Source: Vanessa cardui
Lineage: Eukaryota > Arthropoda > Insecta > Lepidoptera > Nymphalidae
DNA: 64,000 nucleotides
Reading direction: 5' to 3'
Assembly (NCBI RefSeq): GCF_905220365.1
Contig: NC_061126.1
Span: 9,486,001 to 9,550,000 of the forward strand
Both the position numbers and the translations under genes were made by a program. Below are positions 47,416 to 57,935 of the stretch, one piece after another (position 1 is the first letter of the stretch; the number at the start of each line of letters is the position of its first letter). The notes below the pieces were generated by a model. It was not told the origin of the DNA, did no database searches, and saw only the letters and a list, made by a program, of their open reading frames with translations.

Positions 47416-47754
47416 TCGCTGACAAGCACACTTTAGCTGGAGTATGTCCATGATACATGAAAACTTTGTGACCAATTTACTCAACCCATCGGGATATTAT
47501 TAATAAAGTGGATATACTATCAGTCGCTTCAAAATATGTTTCCTATATTATGTATATTCATAATGATCTTTTTGGAAGAAACGGTGACAATCATTGACAG
47601 GAAAGGAAAAAGTAAACTAACAAGACCTAGTTTCCGACTATTCTTTTCTATAATAAAATTAATAATAATTTATTTTTAACTAATTCAATTCAAAAAACAA
47701 TATTAATCAAGGCATATTACTTAAAATAAAAAAGCAAAGATTTACTATTTATTG

Positions 47755-47942
47755 ATTTGATGGAAAGAATAACTACTGTATTTTTTTGAAGGTTCTCGCT
47801 AAAACTTCTACTTCTGCCTCTATTTTCCGAACCGGAGGTAGCTTTACCTTTAATTTAATACTGATACATCACCAAAATACATGGAAATACACGGAACATG
47901 CTTTTATGTGTCTGCTTGAATAAAGAATATTTTGATTTGACA
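47755..47942 (+). mobile_element. Jockey-like LINE 3' end
   Basis: GGAAAGAATAACTACTG, GGTTCTCGCTAAAACTTCTA, TTTTCCGAACCGGAGGTAGC and the tail TTGAATAAAGAATATTTTGA match the family. TTGATTTGA occurs at both ends (47752-47760, 47932-47940), but the natural tail also ends this way, so it may be microhomology, not a true TSD. Confidence 0.7.
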
Positions 47943-49254
47943 TGATATTCAATCAATTATATCTCACTACACTATATACTACCTTAATACGTATTTCATA
48001 GCTATACAAGCTATTGTTGAAACGGCTCCCAAGACTTGAGAAAAAAAGATTAAAATGTACTGATCATCGCAAGACATTCTACTATAGCACATTCATTTGT
48101 TATCAGTCTTTAAGCCTCGGCACGTCCAAAAATTCTAATATAAAGTATCTTTAACCCTTCGATTTCAGATATCTGACAGGAATCTTGATAATTAATCTGA
48201 ACACCTTTGAAGTTCATTAAATGCATCCTCCAAATAACCCAAGTGCGGAAACAAAGCCCGTTAGCAAAATTCAAAACAAGTCTTAACATAATTAAAAGCG
48301 GAAATAACCGATTAGATTATTATCCAATCAAATTCATTCTTATCATATAAGTGAAGTAAGAAAAGCAATTTCCATTAAACCAAACAGCGAACTGAGGTCG
48401 TCGATCTTACAGACCAGTGGGACCGGATCTTGGAGGAAACTTTTTATGTGACCGGCGACTGAGTGTCATGTTTACACAAGAAACCAATATTACTAGAACA
48501 TAACTTCGATCTATCATCAAATTCTTATGTTCTCTTGTAAATATAAATGGACGTGCAGAGAATAATCTGTACAACAATGCGGAGGCTTTACGTGATCCGC
48601 GGTCGACAATAACCGTCCGACTTAACTTTACTACTAATGTATTCCCGTCATATATCTACGCGGTAAATATTTAAACAGAACTTATTTATAATTTCAATGA
48701 TTTTAAATACATATGACAAAATACTTTACTCTGACTTAATAAATGTTTTTCGTAAATTTGTAGGTAGGCTAGAATATATCATATTGAATTGAACTAATAA
48801 ATAAAATCACTACAATATATGTACAATGACACTTATTATTTTAATTGGTGCAGATAAATTGTTTAAAAAAACGTAACGAATATTTGTTACGATATCTATA
48901 GTTTTAACAATGTTTAATATAGCATAATACAATGAATATATTTTTTTAATTTACACTCTAAATTTTCCAGAATTTCTGTTGATTATATTATTTATTATTG
49001 CCAGTAGGTTAAATAACAGCAACAAAATTATGAATAAATTTATTAATATAATAATAATTACATTGAGTATAATTTGAAATAAAAAAAATATGTAAGGTCA
49101 GTGACAACAATACTCGAAAATGGATAAAAATTATCAGACTCCCTTTCAATTTAATTTCACTGACTAAACTCTGTGATCCCGCTATATGACCCATACGCAT
49201 TAGGGCAGTGTGTGTTGGTGAAGCGCTAAGCTACACAATATACATATCATTCTA
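47943..49254. other. AT-rich noncoding DNA
   Basis: No exon or repeat recognised. A moderately GC-rich stretch at about 48390-48480 and another at 48565-48625 are not repeated in the window. Confidence 0.4.
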
Positions 49255-49660
49255 TATTAACTGTCCGCATGCGCAAGCACAAATCGTACGGCATTCCTGT
49301 GCTCGCGCTGCACGTCTCTGAGCCCCGTCCGGCTAGAGCGAGATAGACAACGAAGATGATATATTGCTGTCTCACTCGCGGTACGCTCGCAATCCTTTCC
49401 TTTCTACCTGTTGCACTATTACAAAAACCCGGTCCTTAGAGCCGCTACCTTACGTGAATTGAATGAGGATTGCGGGAGGCTACGGCTCGGCCCATATAAA
49501 GATAGGGCAAGGGCTATTATATGAAGACGATGCGAGGTAAAACTCGTTAGGAGTCTTGTGGCTCTATTTACCGTGGGGAGGTGTGGGCAAAAAACGTCCA
49601 TGTGAGATGATTGCATAATAGCGACACATTTAGGGAACGGCGGCGTCAGTGCGTGATTTG
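49255..49660. promoter_or_regulatory. GC-rich patch F with NRF1/Ewg-like site and a TATA-like motif
   Basis: CCGCATGCGCAAGC (about 49265) contains the CGCATGCGCA core of the NRF1/Erect-wing palindrome. CTAGAGCGAGATAGACAACG and GTCTCACTCGCGGTACGCTC follow. Then CGGCCCATATAAAGATAGGG contains TATAAAG at about 49495, and GGGAACGGCGGCGTCAGTGC lies near 49640. It is a 400-bp zone with promoter-like features but no recognised exon. It may be an alternative promoter or an enhancer. Confidence 0.4.
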
Positions 49661-50029
49661 TAAATAAATTATTGAGTAAGGATCCGGGTATAATACGAAT
49701 TGTATTGCGATAATTCTTCTTCGAGTCGAAACGAGAATAAAGATATGTTTATGTATTTAATATAAAATTTAAAATATATTCCTCGTAGATAATTCAAAGA
49801 AAAAATATCGGCGTGCTTATAACAAACAATATAATACGGACAAGGTATTGCGTATGTCCATGATTTTTCTAGGCTTAGGCTTTTTGACTTAAAATTCTAA
49901 AGAAAACACACCATACCAACTAGTTACTATTAAAATTCCCAAGTGTAATTTGTTTCATACGTTAATTATTTATCGAAATCGTGATAAATGAATACATCTC
50001 ACTTGAAATTAGATCTATTCAACGTTAGC

Positions 50030-50320
50030 ACAAAGCTCGATCGTGACGTGGCTGACATTCGCTGCTCGGTCCGTGATCTTGGCAATGGGTAATGCTGGCT
50101 GGGCGCTGCGGCACGGCAACGCCACTAGCTTAGTAAACTAAGAAAACGCATCTCAAACAAGCTACATTTCAAATGCAACTCAATGACGTCTATTTAAAGC
50201 ATATTTTACAAAACATACAGTCGTTGCTATACGTCGTTTAAACCCGCAGTAGCATTATTGCGGTCGCTGTACCCAGTTCGCGCCCCCCGCGCTTCGTACC
50301 TCCTCGCCTTTTGACAACCG
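50030..50320. promoter_or_regulatory. GC-rich patches G, candidate regulatory element
   Basis: GCTCGATCGTGACGTGGCTG, CTGGGCGCTGCGGCACGGCA and later CAGTTCGCGCCCCCCGCGCT form two close GC-rich blocks with TGACGTCT-like sites between them. No repeat match, no coding motif. Confidence 0.4.
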
Positions 50321-50529
50321 GTATAGGTACATAGTAAACATGAATGTGAACATTTAAGAGTTTTCTGACAGCCAATTCACGTAACGAAGTGTTGTAACTT
50401 TACTTTTGATGTCTTTAGTAAATAATGAGTAATTTCAAAAGTAATTTGAATGAATAATCATGATTAGATCGAATTAACATTAAATAAGGTTTAATGGAAG
50501 GTGTTGAATCGTATTAATAAAATATACAT

Positions 50530-50590
50530 AAAAAGTTAAAAAATACAGACGAATTGATAACCTCCTCCTTTTGGAAGTCGGTTGAAAATG
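50530..50590 (-). mobile_element. Fragment of a dispersed lepidopteran repeat
   Basis: On the minus strand TTTTCAACCGACTTCCAAAA GGAGGAGGTTATCAATTCG is a phrase I recognise from a very abundant repeat in butterfly genomes. A degenerate relative, CAACCGACTTTAATTTTTTT, is at 26880. Boundaries unknown. Confidence 0.5.
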
Positions 50591-50762
50591 TATTAATATC
50601 GTTAATAGTTATTCTTCTCGTTATCAAGCACAAAGGAAAGATTTCCGATCATGACATTTAATTTGTTTCGATTTTTATTTATTTTACTTTATGCACATAA
50701 TCTAACATGGTGTTATAGTAATACGACAAATATGACATGTAACATTTAAAATTAAAAATATA

Positions 50763-51370
50763 ATGATACATATATATTTAAATAATTTGAGGATGGTGAC
50801 AGTCCTCGATGACGGAAGAAGCCTTGAAGAATACCTTGGAAGAAGCTCATGTCTAACATTACTAGATTGCCTTAATGATGAGGACGAAGATGTTAATATA
50901 TACATGCAGGTACATAGAGCGTACTCCATGTATAGCAAATACGGAAAGAAGATAACGATTCCTCAGTCAATTAAACAATATCCACCCTCAGTTACCCATT
51001 GAACCGGTTATAAGAATTAATAGTATGTATTGCAATCTATTCGCGTTGATACAAATGCTGCATGGCGCGTGCTTCAACGCAATCGTGAATGCATAAAGTT
51101 TACCGTTGTCCGACGATCTGTATCGGCGACACACTTGATGAAGCATCAGAACTTTGGATATATACGTTTAATGCGATCTGGTTTTCCCCAAACATGCTCT
51201 ACATTTGCTCCGTGTATCGATCTGAAATGCTTGTTAAATTAAAAAATAATCTTGTTACCTCCTTTAAACTTTTTAATCGTCATGAATATACCATACGGTC
51301 TTTTATTATTACTGGTTTTCGGGTTTGTTATTTTAATTATACATTAACATCAAAACGAAATTTAATTTAG
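50763..51370. other. Overlapping unrecognised short open frames
   Basis: The plus frame 50763-51002 has an acidic stretch (NDEDEDV) and an SLEEYLGRSS segment. The frames 51030-51242 and 51089-51370 overlap each other in different phases. None shows a known domain, and no clean splice acceptor and donor pair brackets them. The composition is a little less AT-rich than the surroundings. They are more likely decayed transposon sequence than exons, but I cannot name a family. Confidence 0.25.
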
Positions 51371-51894
51371 CCGCTATTATCAATGTGATAAACTTAATTT
51401 AAAACTTAAGAATCTTCTATTTTTAAACGTTATTAAAATGTTCTGATGTTGTTCTTGATTAACAATGAATAGTTATACGAGTATTCATCAATGTTTCATT
51501 AATATGCAACCTATTGGTGACTCCCAAATTAATGATAATACAGGAAGGTTGCCTGTCTTGGTAAGAAATAATAAATCAATCTCATATTCTATCAAATATT
51601 TATAGCATCAGAACTACAAGAAAATCTATTGCGTTGTATTGAGTTTATTAAAAGTATTGATTGCTTAAATACCTGACATATTACTATTGTTAAGTTAAAA
51701 GTATATTCTATAATTTACTTTATGAAGTTCAAGGATTTCGATATGTGCTTTCAGTAACTGTGAAAAAGCATAGGGAATGCTCAATAATGATGGGTAATAA
51801 CTTACTGCCTCTGCTACTTACATATGTTTAAAGTATGTCATGCTAGAAGTCTGATTATTACCAACCGAGTTAGCAACTAAACTTGAAAGAGGTT

Positions 51895-51995
51895 AACGTT
51901 GCCAAGAACTTGAGTGGAGTCGACGGCGCGGAACCGGCCGGCGCAGGCGCAAGCCTCCAATAGTTGCGCAATTTACGCACGCACAGCGATGTAAG
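51895..51995. promoter_or_regulatory. GC-rich patch H
   Basis: GGAGTCGACGGCGCGGAACC, GGCCGGCGCAGGCGCAAGCC and TTGCGCAATTTACGCACGCA stand out. GCGCAGGCGCA also occurs in patch E (about 47374) and similar GCGCCGGCGCAA in patch D, suggesting a shared motif among these patches. Confidence 0.4.
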
Positions 51996-52051
51996 AATTT
52001 ACTCGAATGTCTAATACTATACGAATATTAAAATTGTAAAAAAATCACACA

Positions 52052-52356
52052 TTTTATTTTTATTTTTTATTTTATGGTATAGGTTGGCAGACGAGCATAT
52101 GGGCTACGTGATGGTAAGTGGTCACCATAACCCATAGACAATGACGCTGTAAGAAATATTAACTATTCCTTACATCGTCAATGTGCCACCAACCTTGGGA
52201 ACTAAGATGTTATGTCCCTTGTGCCTGTAGTTACACTAGCTCACTCACCCTTCAAACCGGAACACAACAATACTAAGTACTGTTATTTGGCGGTAGAATA
52301 ACTGATGAGTGGGTGGTACCTACCCAGACGGGCTTGCACAAAGCCCTACCACCAAG
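52052..52356 (-). mobile_element. GGGCTTTGTGCAAGCCC-family repeat, longest copy, with A-rich tail
   Basis: On the minus strand it runs from CTTGGTGGTAGGGCTTTGTG (at 52356) through GGTAGGTACCACCCACTCAT, GTTGTGTTCCGGTTTGAAGG, CATCTTAGTTCCCAAGGTTG and CATAGACAATGACGC-type sequence to a 3' AT-rich tail (TAAAATAAAAAATAAAAATA). A 5' head and A-rich tail without an ORF fit a SINE or a 5'-truncated LINE end. Its arrangement opposite the next copy forms a large inverted repeat. Confidence 0.75.
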
Positions 52357-52670
52357 AGTAGTACAGAAAGTAAGTATAGCAATTTTCCTTATCGTTATGT
52401 ATCTATTCTCGTGTACGTTGTGATTGATATAATTAAAATAAGGTTCGCATAATGTGCCCTATTGCTATTATAAAATGTGCTTTTATGAAAATACATTAAG
52501 CAAAATAGGTACTAATACATTACAGAAGTTAGTACAATTTACAATAACACTTATTCAGCATATAGCTTATATTAAACTTATTACAAAATGAAATATTAAA
52601 TAAATATACTCACTCCAAAATCGCATACATATTAAGAATGATAGGATAGATATGATTCAGTTAGGATTTA

Positions 52671-52862
52671 CTTGGTGGTAGGGCTTTGTGCAAGCCCGTC
52701 TAGGTAGGTACCAGCCACTCATCAGTTATTCTACCGCCAAACATCAGTTCTCAGTATTTTTGTGTTTCAATTTGAAGGGTGAGTGTGCCAAGAACTAAGA
52801 TTTTTACAGGACATAAAATCTTAGTTCCCGAGCTTGGTGGCGCATTGGCGATATGCGGCTTA
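52671..52862 (+). mobile_element. GGGCTTTGTGCAAGCCC-family repeat, plus-strand copy
   Basis: CTTGGTGGTAGGGCTTTGTG, GCAAGCCCGTCTAGGTAGGT, CCACTCATCAGTTATTCTAC, AAAATCTTAGTTCCCGAGCT and TGGTGGCGCATTGGCGATAT follow the family order and match the reverse copy 314 bases upstream. The tail is missing. The minus-strand open frame at 52751-52933 is not a gene. Confidence 0.75.
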
Positions 52863-55800
52863 TTTCCGTGTATAAAGAAACCAATGGAACAGAAAAATAT
52901 ATTTGGATAGAAAGAGGGCATGAGATGTGACATTAGAAAAAAATAGCCTTAAGATTTTTTAAAACAGTAACCAAAGTAGCTTAATATTTACAGTTTATAA
53001 GATAATTGTTTTTTTTTTAAATATTTTATTTGTACTCTGATAATTTTTAAAGCAAAGCCGTATAATAAATAAGATTGTTTAGAAATAAAATTCATACAAA
53101 TATATTCATTTTTATTACATTATGAATATAATATTTCATTCTGTCATGAACGAAGTAACATAACTTAAAGTAAACGACATCAAAGCTTTCAATTTTTTAT
53201 CATATAAAATGTATATTGTTATTTGTTTTATCAGTACATATATAATATATTTAAAATACTTAAACATGTTATCAAAACTAGAAATCTAAATTTCAAATAC
53301 ATTTGGCACAAAATATTCAGGTAAATAATACCGTGACATAATCGTTAAATCTTTTTTTAACTAAAACCAAAATATCAATGAACGAAGCAATCGTTTCTTA
53401 AAAAACCATGAACAAAAAAAACTTAAGCGTGGTTAGTGCAGAAATAAATAAAGTCCATTTTTTATTAGAGGCAAAAAGTAAACAGGCGATTCGGTAGCAA
53501 CTTGATGCTTTACTTTATTTACCTCAGGGAAACATTTTAACCTTTTAACTGGATTATTATAAGAAAAAAAAAACATATTTATGGTGTTCTTAAAAAAGTC
53601 TTTTTATTATTGAAACATAACAAAAAACGTTTTCTATAGTCGATATCATAATCTTTATCGTAATTGGTCAATTAACTATTATAGAACTGATTAAGATGTC
53701 TTTGGTTTTTTTTTTGTAATTCGTACTAGTTTTGAAGATAGTAATTTAAAATAGGAATTATTTGGCAATTTAGTGTATATTATATGCTTTAGCATAACAT
53801 GGAGCCCCACATATATTTTGGTATAAGAACTTTTTGCATATGTTTTATACAGCTGAGTGTTTATTATCATTACAAACAACTATTAAGTATAAGTATAATT
53901 TATTATGAATAAAAAAAATCAAAATAACTCAAAAAATTAAAAATAGGTAAATTCCAAACTACTCCTTACTATCTAAATTCTAAACTTTAATCTCCTATTT
54001 TAAAGAACATATTTTCTCAAAATTCACTACTTCGAAGTGTATATGCACACTAAGGCGCGGATAATCTCAGGCAAGGATAATTCCTGACAATGAATTTAAA
54101 CCACAAAAAAACAATACCGTTTTCGCTAGAATCCACGTTTTCAAACTGTTTGTGATGATCTCGGACGGAATAAGCTCTTTTTTTAAGCCTACTTATAAGT
54201 AAAGGACCTCCTTAAGTTACCAACATGTAGATATTGGCATCGACTTAAATGTAAACTATAGAATCTTTATAAATAGTTTGAAAATCAATCGGAAGTACAA
54301 ATTAAGTATTTATCACACGAAGTTGGAAATATTAAGGTTATACCAAACTTGAAGACATTTATTGTTCGACATTTCGGTATCTTCAATAGAAACATCAAAG
54401 ATCTCTCATAGCCTTGTTCAACTGACATTCTTAAAGTCGATTGTCGGTTAGAATCAAAAAGAAAATGAAATACCGAAACTTTCATAACATGTAAATACTG
54501 GCGCATCGGCAAGGATCTACAATCGCAGCAATAAGAGAACAATACAGTTATAATTTGAGTTTAGAGACATTGCAGATGCGAAGGCGGTCATAAAAGTTCC
54601 TATTTTTATTTTATGGCTTGTTTTGTAAAAGTCCGTTCGTTTATTTAAAACGAATGAATGCCCTGTACTGATTGCCTTCAGTTTGAGGGGTTTCAACTGC
54701 TAGTAATCCGACTTTGACTTGAAAGATCGCCGACACCAACAATTGTGAGTCTTATACCTGAACCGTTTTGAAATTGCTTAAACTTATGAATATGCAAAGA
54801 TCAATTACCATCGAGACCCGAGATAAAACAAATATGTAATTTCGTTACAGCAAAATTAAGAAGGTTTATTTTATGTTATGTAAATATTTCTTAAATCTCT
54901 GTTCAAATTCCATGGTATCATATATTCTCTTCCAATCCATAGAAACAGGAGTAGTCAAGATACAAAAAAATACAAGTATCAAAAATTACCTGTCTCAAGT
55001 TAAAAATTAGATTAATAATTCAAGTTTGATTTGCTTTACTAACACATAATGGGTTATGTTAAAGGCTACAAATACATAAATATAAATAGAATAATGAGAT
55101 AGCGCTTGATATTTTTAAGGTACATTTAAAATATTACATGTCATAGGTGATAACTTATTTAAGACATTAAAAATTAAGTTTTGTATGGAAATTCTACATT
55201 ATATTCTTTTAAGCAATATTATGTGGAATTTATGATTTATTTAAGATGACGAAAGAGAATACGGGTGTAGGTATGTTAAACAATTGTATCAAGTTTTTAT
55301 TGTTATTTGACTTATGTTATCAAATATGGAAAAGGAGATTATAATTAAATGTTGTAAAATTGTTTAATGATGAATGCCGATCACATATCCCATTCACTTT
55401 CTTAAACGTAATGTCTTCGAAAATAGTTTATTATGATTTGTAAGATTACTTACTATCCCTGCCAACTAATTTTACTCGTAACGGAGAAGAGCAAGCATAC
55501 AATATACATCATCTCCACAAATCGAATGCTAAGTACGAAAATTGTATGATTCATTATTGATGATTCGCTTGAGATTTTTCGGAAAAACTCTTTTTCTCCA
55601 GATGCTTCTAAGGTCAAAAAATAATTTTTTTGTATAGTTTACTATCCTTTGACTATTCTCATAAATTTACTTAATCCTTAAAACTGTATTTCTTATATTA
55701 ATATTCGACCAATGTTTTATGGTTATCTAACGTTATGTTGAATTCGAAACGTATTCAATTATGTAATGCGGCAAATTTGTTACATTTTTAAAATCTCAGA

Positions 55801-55904
55801 CAATGTGGTCCAAGTTCATGAAAAAATTACGGTATTATTAGTATTACGACAGGGACGTCTATGTGGCTGCACTTTTACTGGAATCTGTATTTGTGATGGC
55901 ATAG
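52863..55904. other. AT-rich noncoding DNA upstream of the svb promoter
   Basis: No exon or repeat recognised. The minus-strand frames 53691-53879 and 54285-54542 have no motif. This is the immediate upstream territory of the svb/ovo exon; no GC-rich patch appears until about 55860. Confidence 0.5.
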
Positions 55905-55935
55905 CGTAGAGGCGGTTTTATGGCGACGGCGGCGC

Positions 55936-55956
55936 GGGCGCACGGGGCCGGGCGGG
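55936..55956 (+). promoter_or_regulatory. G-quadruplex-type motif
   Basis: Four GGG runs (55936-55938, 55944-55946, 55950-55952, 55954-55956) are separated by loops of five, three and one base, satisfying the usual G3-loop1-7 pattern on the coding strand. It lies about 70-90 bp upstream of the Initiator candidate. It is the only such motif I noticed. Confidence 0.7.
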
Positions 55957-56026
55957 CGGCGCCGGCGCGGGCGCGGGCGGACCTGTTCGGGCAACGGTGT
56001 CGCGGGCACCGCACACCTACGAGCTC

Positions 56027-56061
56027 TCAGTCCTTTCGCAGCGGCCAACGGTACCGCATGT
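56027..56061 (+). promoter_or_regulatory. Initiator (TCAGTC) plus DPE-like element at +28
   Basis: TCAGTC at 56027-56032 matches the arthropod Initiator TCAGTY fully. Taking the A at 56029 as +1, positions +28 to +33 read GCATGT (56056-56061), matching the DPE consensus RGWYVT at five of six positions at exactly the required spacing. Known Inr/DPE promoters are TATA-less, as here. The predicted start would give a 197-nt 5' leader. It is an inference from motifs. Confidence 0.55.
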
Positions 56062-56225
56062 GCCGCTAGCTGCTCCGCACAAAGTAAACAGCGACGCGAG
56101 GAAACTTACCGTGTAGTGTTATGATGCAAACTTGTGTTTACCGATATTGGACGGGGTGATTTTTACAGAACTTGTGATTTTTAACAAACTGAAGGATCCA
56201 GTGCAGTGTTAATTAGCATTTGAAA
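56029..56225 (+). other. Predicted 5' UTR of svb/ovo exon 1
   Basis: Between the predicted start site and the start codon there is an in-frame TAG (56214-56216), which supports ATG 56226 as the true start. Two upstream ATGs lie in it. One, at 56058, gives a three-codon frame (ATG TGC CGC TAG). The other, at 56121, opens a 12-codon frame ending in TGA at 56157-56159 (MMQTCVYRYWTG). If both are in the transcript, they could dampen or regulate translation. Confidence 0.5.
56121..56159 (+). CDS. Upstream ORF of 12 codons in the svb/ovo leader
   Basis: The frame starts with two consecutive ATG codons and encodes MMQTCVYRYWTG before TGA. It ends 66 bases before the main start, which leaves room for reinitiation. 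It is seen directly in the sequence. Whether it is transcribed depends on the start-site prediction, and whether it is translated or conserved is unknown. Confidence 0.3.
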   Translation: MMQTCVYRYWTG

Positions 56226-56385
56226 ATGCCGAAGATTTTCCTTATAAAGAAGCGGCTGCATGAGCAGCAACTAGAGCTACAGGAGGGTCAGGAGCTTCTA
56301 AGCAAAGGTGACCCACTCTGCCCTGGCTCTCCTCTCGATGACGGTCCTATACCGCTCCTCTCCAAAAAGGATAAGGAATGCGTCG
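56226..56385 (+). CDS. svb/ovo: shavenbaby/ovo first coding exon (partial CDS)
   Basis: The exon encodes 53 residues plus one base of the next codon: it starts MPKIFLIKKRLHEQQLELQE, and continues through a PLCPGSPLDDGPIPLLSK segment. Insect Svb/Ovo-A proteins are known to begin with the same MPKIFLIK-RLH-QQ block, which is also akin to the SNAG-like N-termini of OVOL and Snail/Gfi zinc-finger factors. In Drosophila the first 31 or so residues act as the degron recognised by the E3 ligase Ubr3 in the presence of Pri/Tal peptides, which converts Svb from repressor to activator. Lysines at 3, 8, 9 and 27 lie here. ATG 56226 is chosen because an in-frame stop precedes it, A is at -3 (GAAAATGCC), and the family start matches. 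The zinc-finger exons lie beyond the window. Germline Ovo-B in flies lacks this exon. Confidence 0.9.
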
Positions 56386-56391
56386 GTGAGT
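56386..56391 (+). other. 5' splice donor of svb/ovo exon 1
   Basis: GTCG|GTGAGT: a consensus donor falls where similarity to Svb ends and the open frame drifts into AT-rich sequence (FQFNHFT, stop). The intron interrupts a glycine codon after its first base (phase 1). Confidence 0.85.
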
Positions 56392-57193
56392 TTCAATTCA
56401 ATCATTTTACATAATGAGTCCATTCATTGCTTCAGACATCTTTTTGCCAACACTTTGCTGCCATCATGTCAAATTAATAATGACTTCTTTCATGCCGTTT
56501 TATTTTTCATTTTAAAACATTTGTCCGAGCTTTATAATGTATAACTTAAGCTCATTCTTTTATTTTTCATTACTATCATCTTAAATTGGTTTAACCATCA
56601 ACAGTTATCATATACAAGAGGTTTAAATGAGATACTTTTTTCTTTTACTTCCTCCATAACGGCTACTCGACTAACCAAAAAAAAAGGATACTCACACAGC
56701 AATCCAGTTCTCGACCACGCTAAGCCAACAAACGTCTACCTGCGATCATGTGTGTCTTGCGTGATCCTTTGAGTGTTGTTTCTTTTGTCAACCTTTTTAT
56801 ATATACTCATTTATGCCAATATTTTATGTTTTGATTTTACTTAAATGTCCTTAGTGACTGGTTTATTCGACTCGGCATTACAGCTAACAAAAATATCGAT
56901 CGGAGATGATCATCGGTAGCGGGACAATTTAAACATAAAATTATGCATATGATTTTATTTTTAAAGATTTATAATCATATGAGCATGAGCGAGCCGGACA
57001 AAACGTCACCAAGGATATTAACGGTGTCAGGTAGATACAGCGCGTGAATCACAGATATAACTGTCATGTTTTTGCGTCTTTTCGCAGACTGTATTGTACA
57101 GATTATCGCGGAGTGATGTTAAATTTTGACTCAGTATAATATTTAATCGCGCCTTATCCTGTGTTAAGGTAAATTAAAAATACTAATATTGAG

Positions 57194-57209
57194 CGGTCAA
57201 TAAAGGTCA
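57194..57209 (+). promoter_or_regulatory. DR4-type nuclear-receptor site in intron 1
   Basis: CGGTCA and AGGTCA are direct repeats separated by ATAA, a DR4 arrangement that heterodimers such as EcR/USP can bind among other spacings. svb activity in flies is timed by ecdysone, mainly through Pri, so a direct input would be notable. It is a single motif match. Confidence 0.35.
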
Positions 57210-57829
57210 AAATAGTCTTATAACAGAAGCAGATACTTTATATTTTAAGTGTAGATTATATAAGTTACATAACTTTATATTTAAATACCGTTTGATACAA
57301 TCTTTTTTAGGTTCTCAAGGACATCAGTACATTGACACTTAATTATTTTCAATGGACGCCGTATACGACAAGAGCAAAGTCTTTTAAAATTAACAAAGAT
57401 TTTGTAAATTAAGAACAATATTTGGAATAGGGACATATAAAATCACTTCTGTTCATGAGCAAGTAATCAATAAAAATCACAGTCCTGATCATTTCATTAT
57501 AGAAACTTATTCCGAATTGATTTCCATTAAGTAGAATATCATACAGAGTACTATTAGTACTAGTTTTGTTGTAAGGATACATCATTTGGACGTAACTAAT
57601 ACCAATCACATTAGATTTGTTCAAAAACGGCCAATTCGACAGCACTGTCTATAGATTTGTGATTAAATAAAAAAATGTATGACGTAATAACAGGTAGAGG
57701 ATTCCTTAAATCAAATCAGTAATGAGACCATGAACTTAATATAAACTATCCTTGGCTTAATAAGACTCTTATTGCGGAATCATGATAGCAATCAGCCGTA
57801 CGAATATATGCAGTTCTAAATGGGCAAGT

Positions 57830-57935
57830 CGAGTCATGGCAGGAACCGTGGTGTGAGGTGTCAATGATTGCGGCACAATGGCGCGTTTCCGCTCGTCGCT
57901 TTGTATTTAGGTCACTCACCGCGATCTCTGTCATT
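57830..57935. promoter_or_regulatory. GC-richer patch in intron 1
   Basis: GTCATGGCAGGAACCGTGGT, ATTGCGGCACAATGGCGCGT and CGCTCGTCGCTTTG contrast with the surrounding DNA. CAATGGCGCG resembles YY1/Pho-type sequence. It is 1.5 kb downstream of the exon and is a candidate intronic enhancer. Confidence 0.35.

Larger units (their letters stand above)
55905..56110 (+). promoter_or_regulatory. GC/CpG-rich core promoter region of svb/ovo
   Basis: The most GC-rich stretch of the window (GGCGCGGGCGCACGGGGCCG, GGCGGGCGGCGCCGGCGCGG and similar) starts abruptly and ends about 115 bases before the svb start codon. It lacks a TATA box at the expected distance from the Initiator candidate. It includes a G-quadruplex-type motif, an Initiator and a DPE-like site, each listed separately. 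Position and composition make it the likely promoter of the transcript that contains the recognised exon. Confidence 0.7.

Noticed and set aside
50763..51002. Coding exon with acidic NDEDEDV stretch
   Set aside because: The acidic run comes from GATGAGGACGAAGATG; no domain, no flanking acceptor and donor pair, and competing frames on the other strand. Kept only as an unrecognised open frame.
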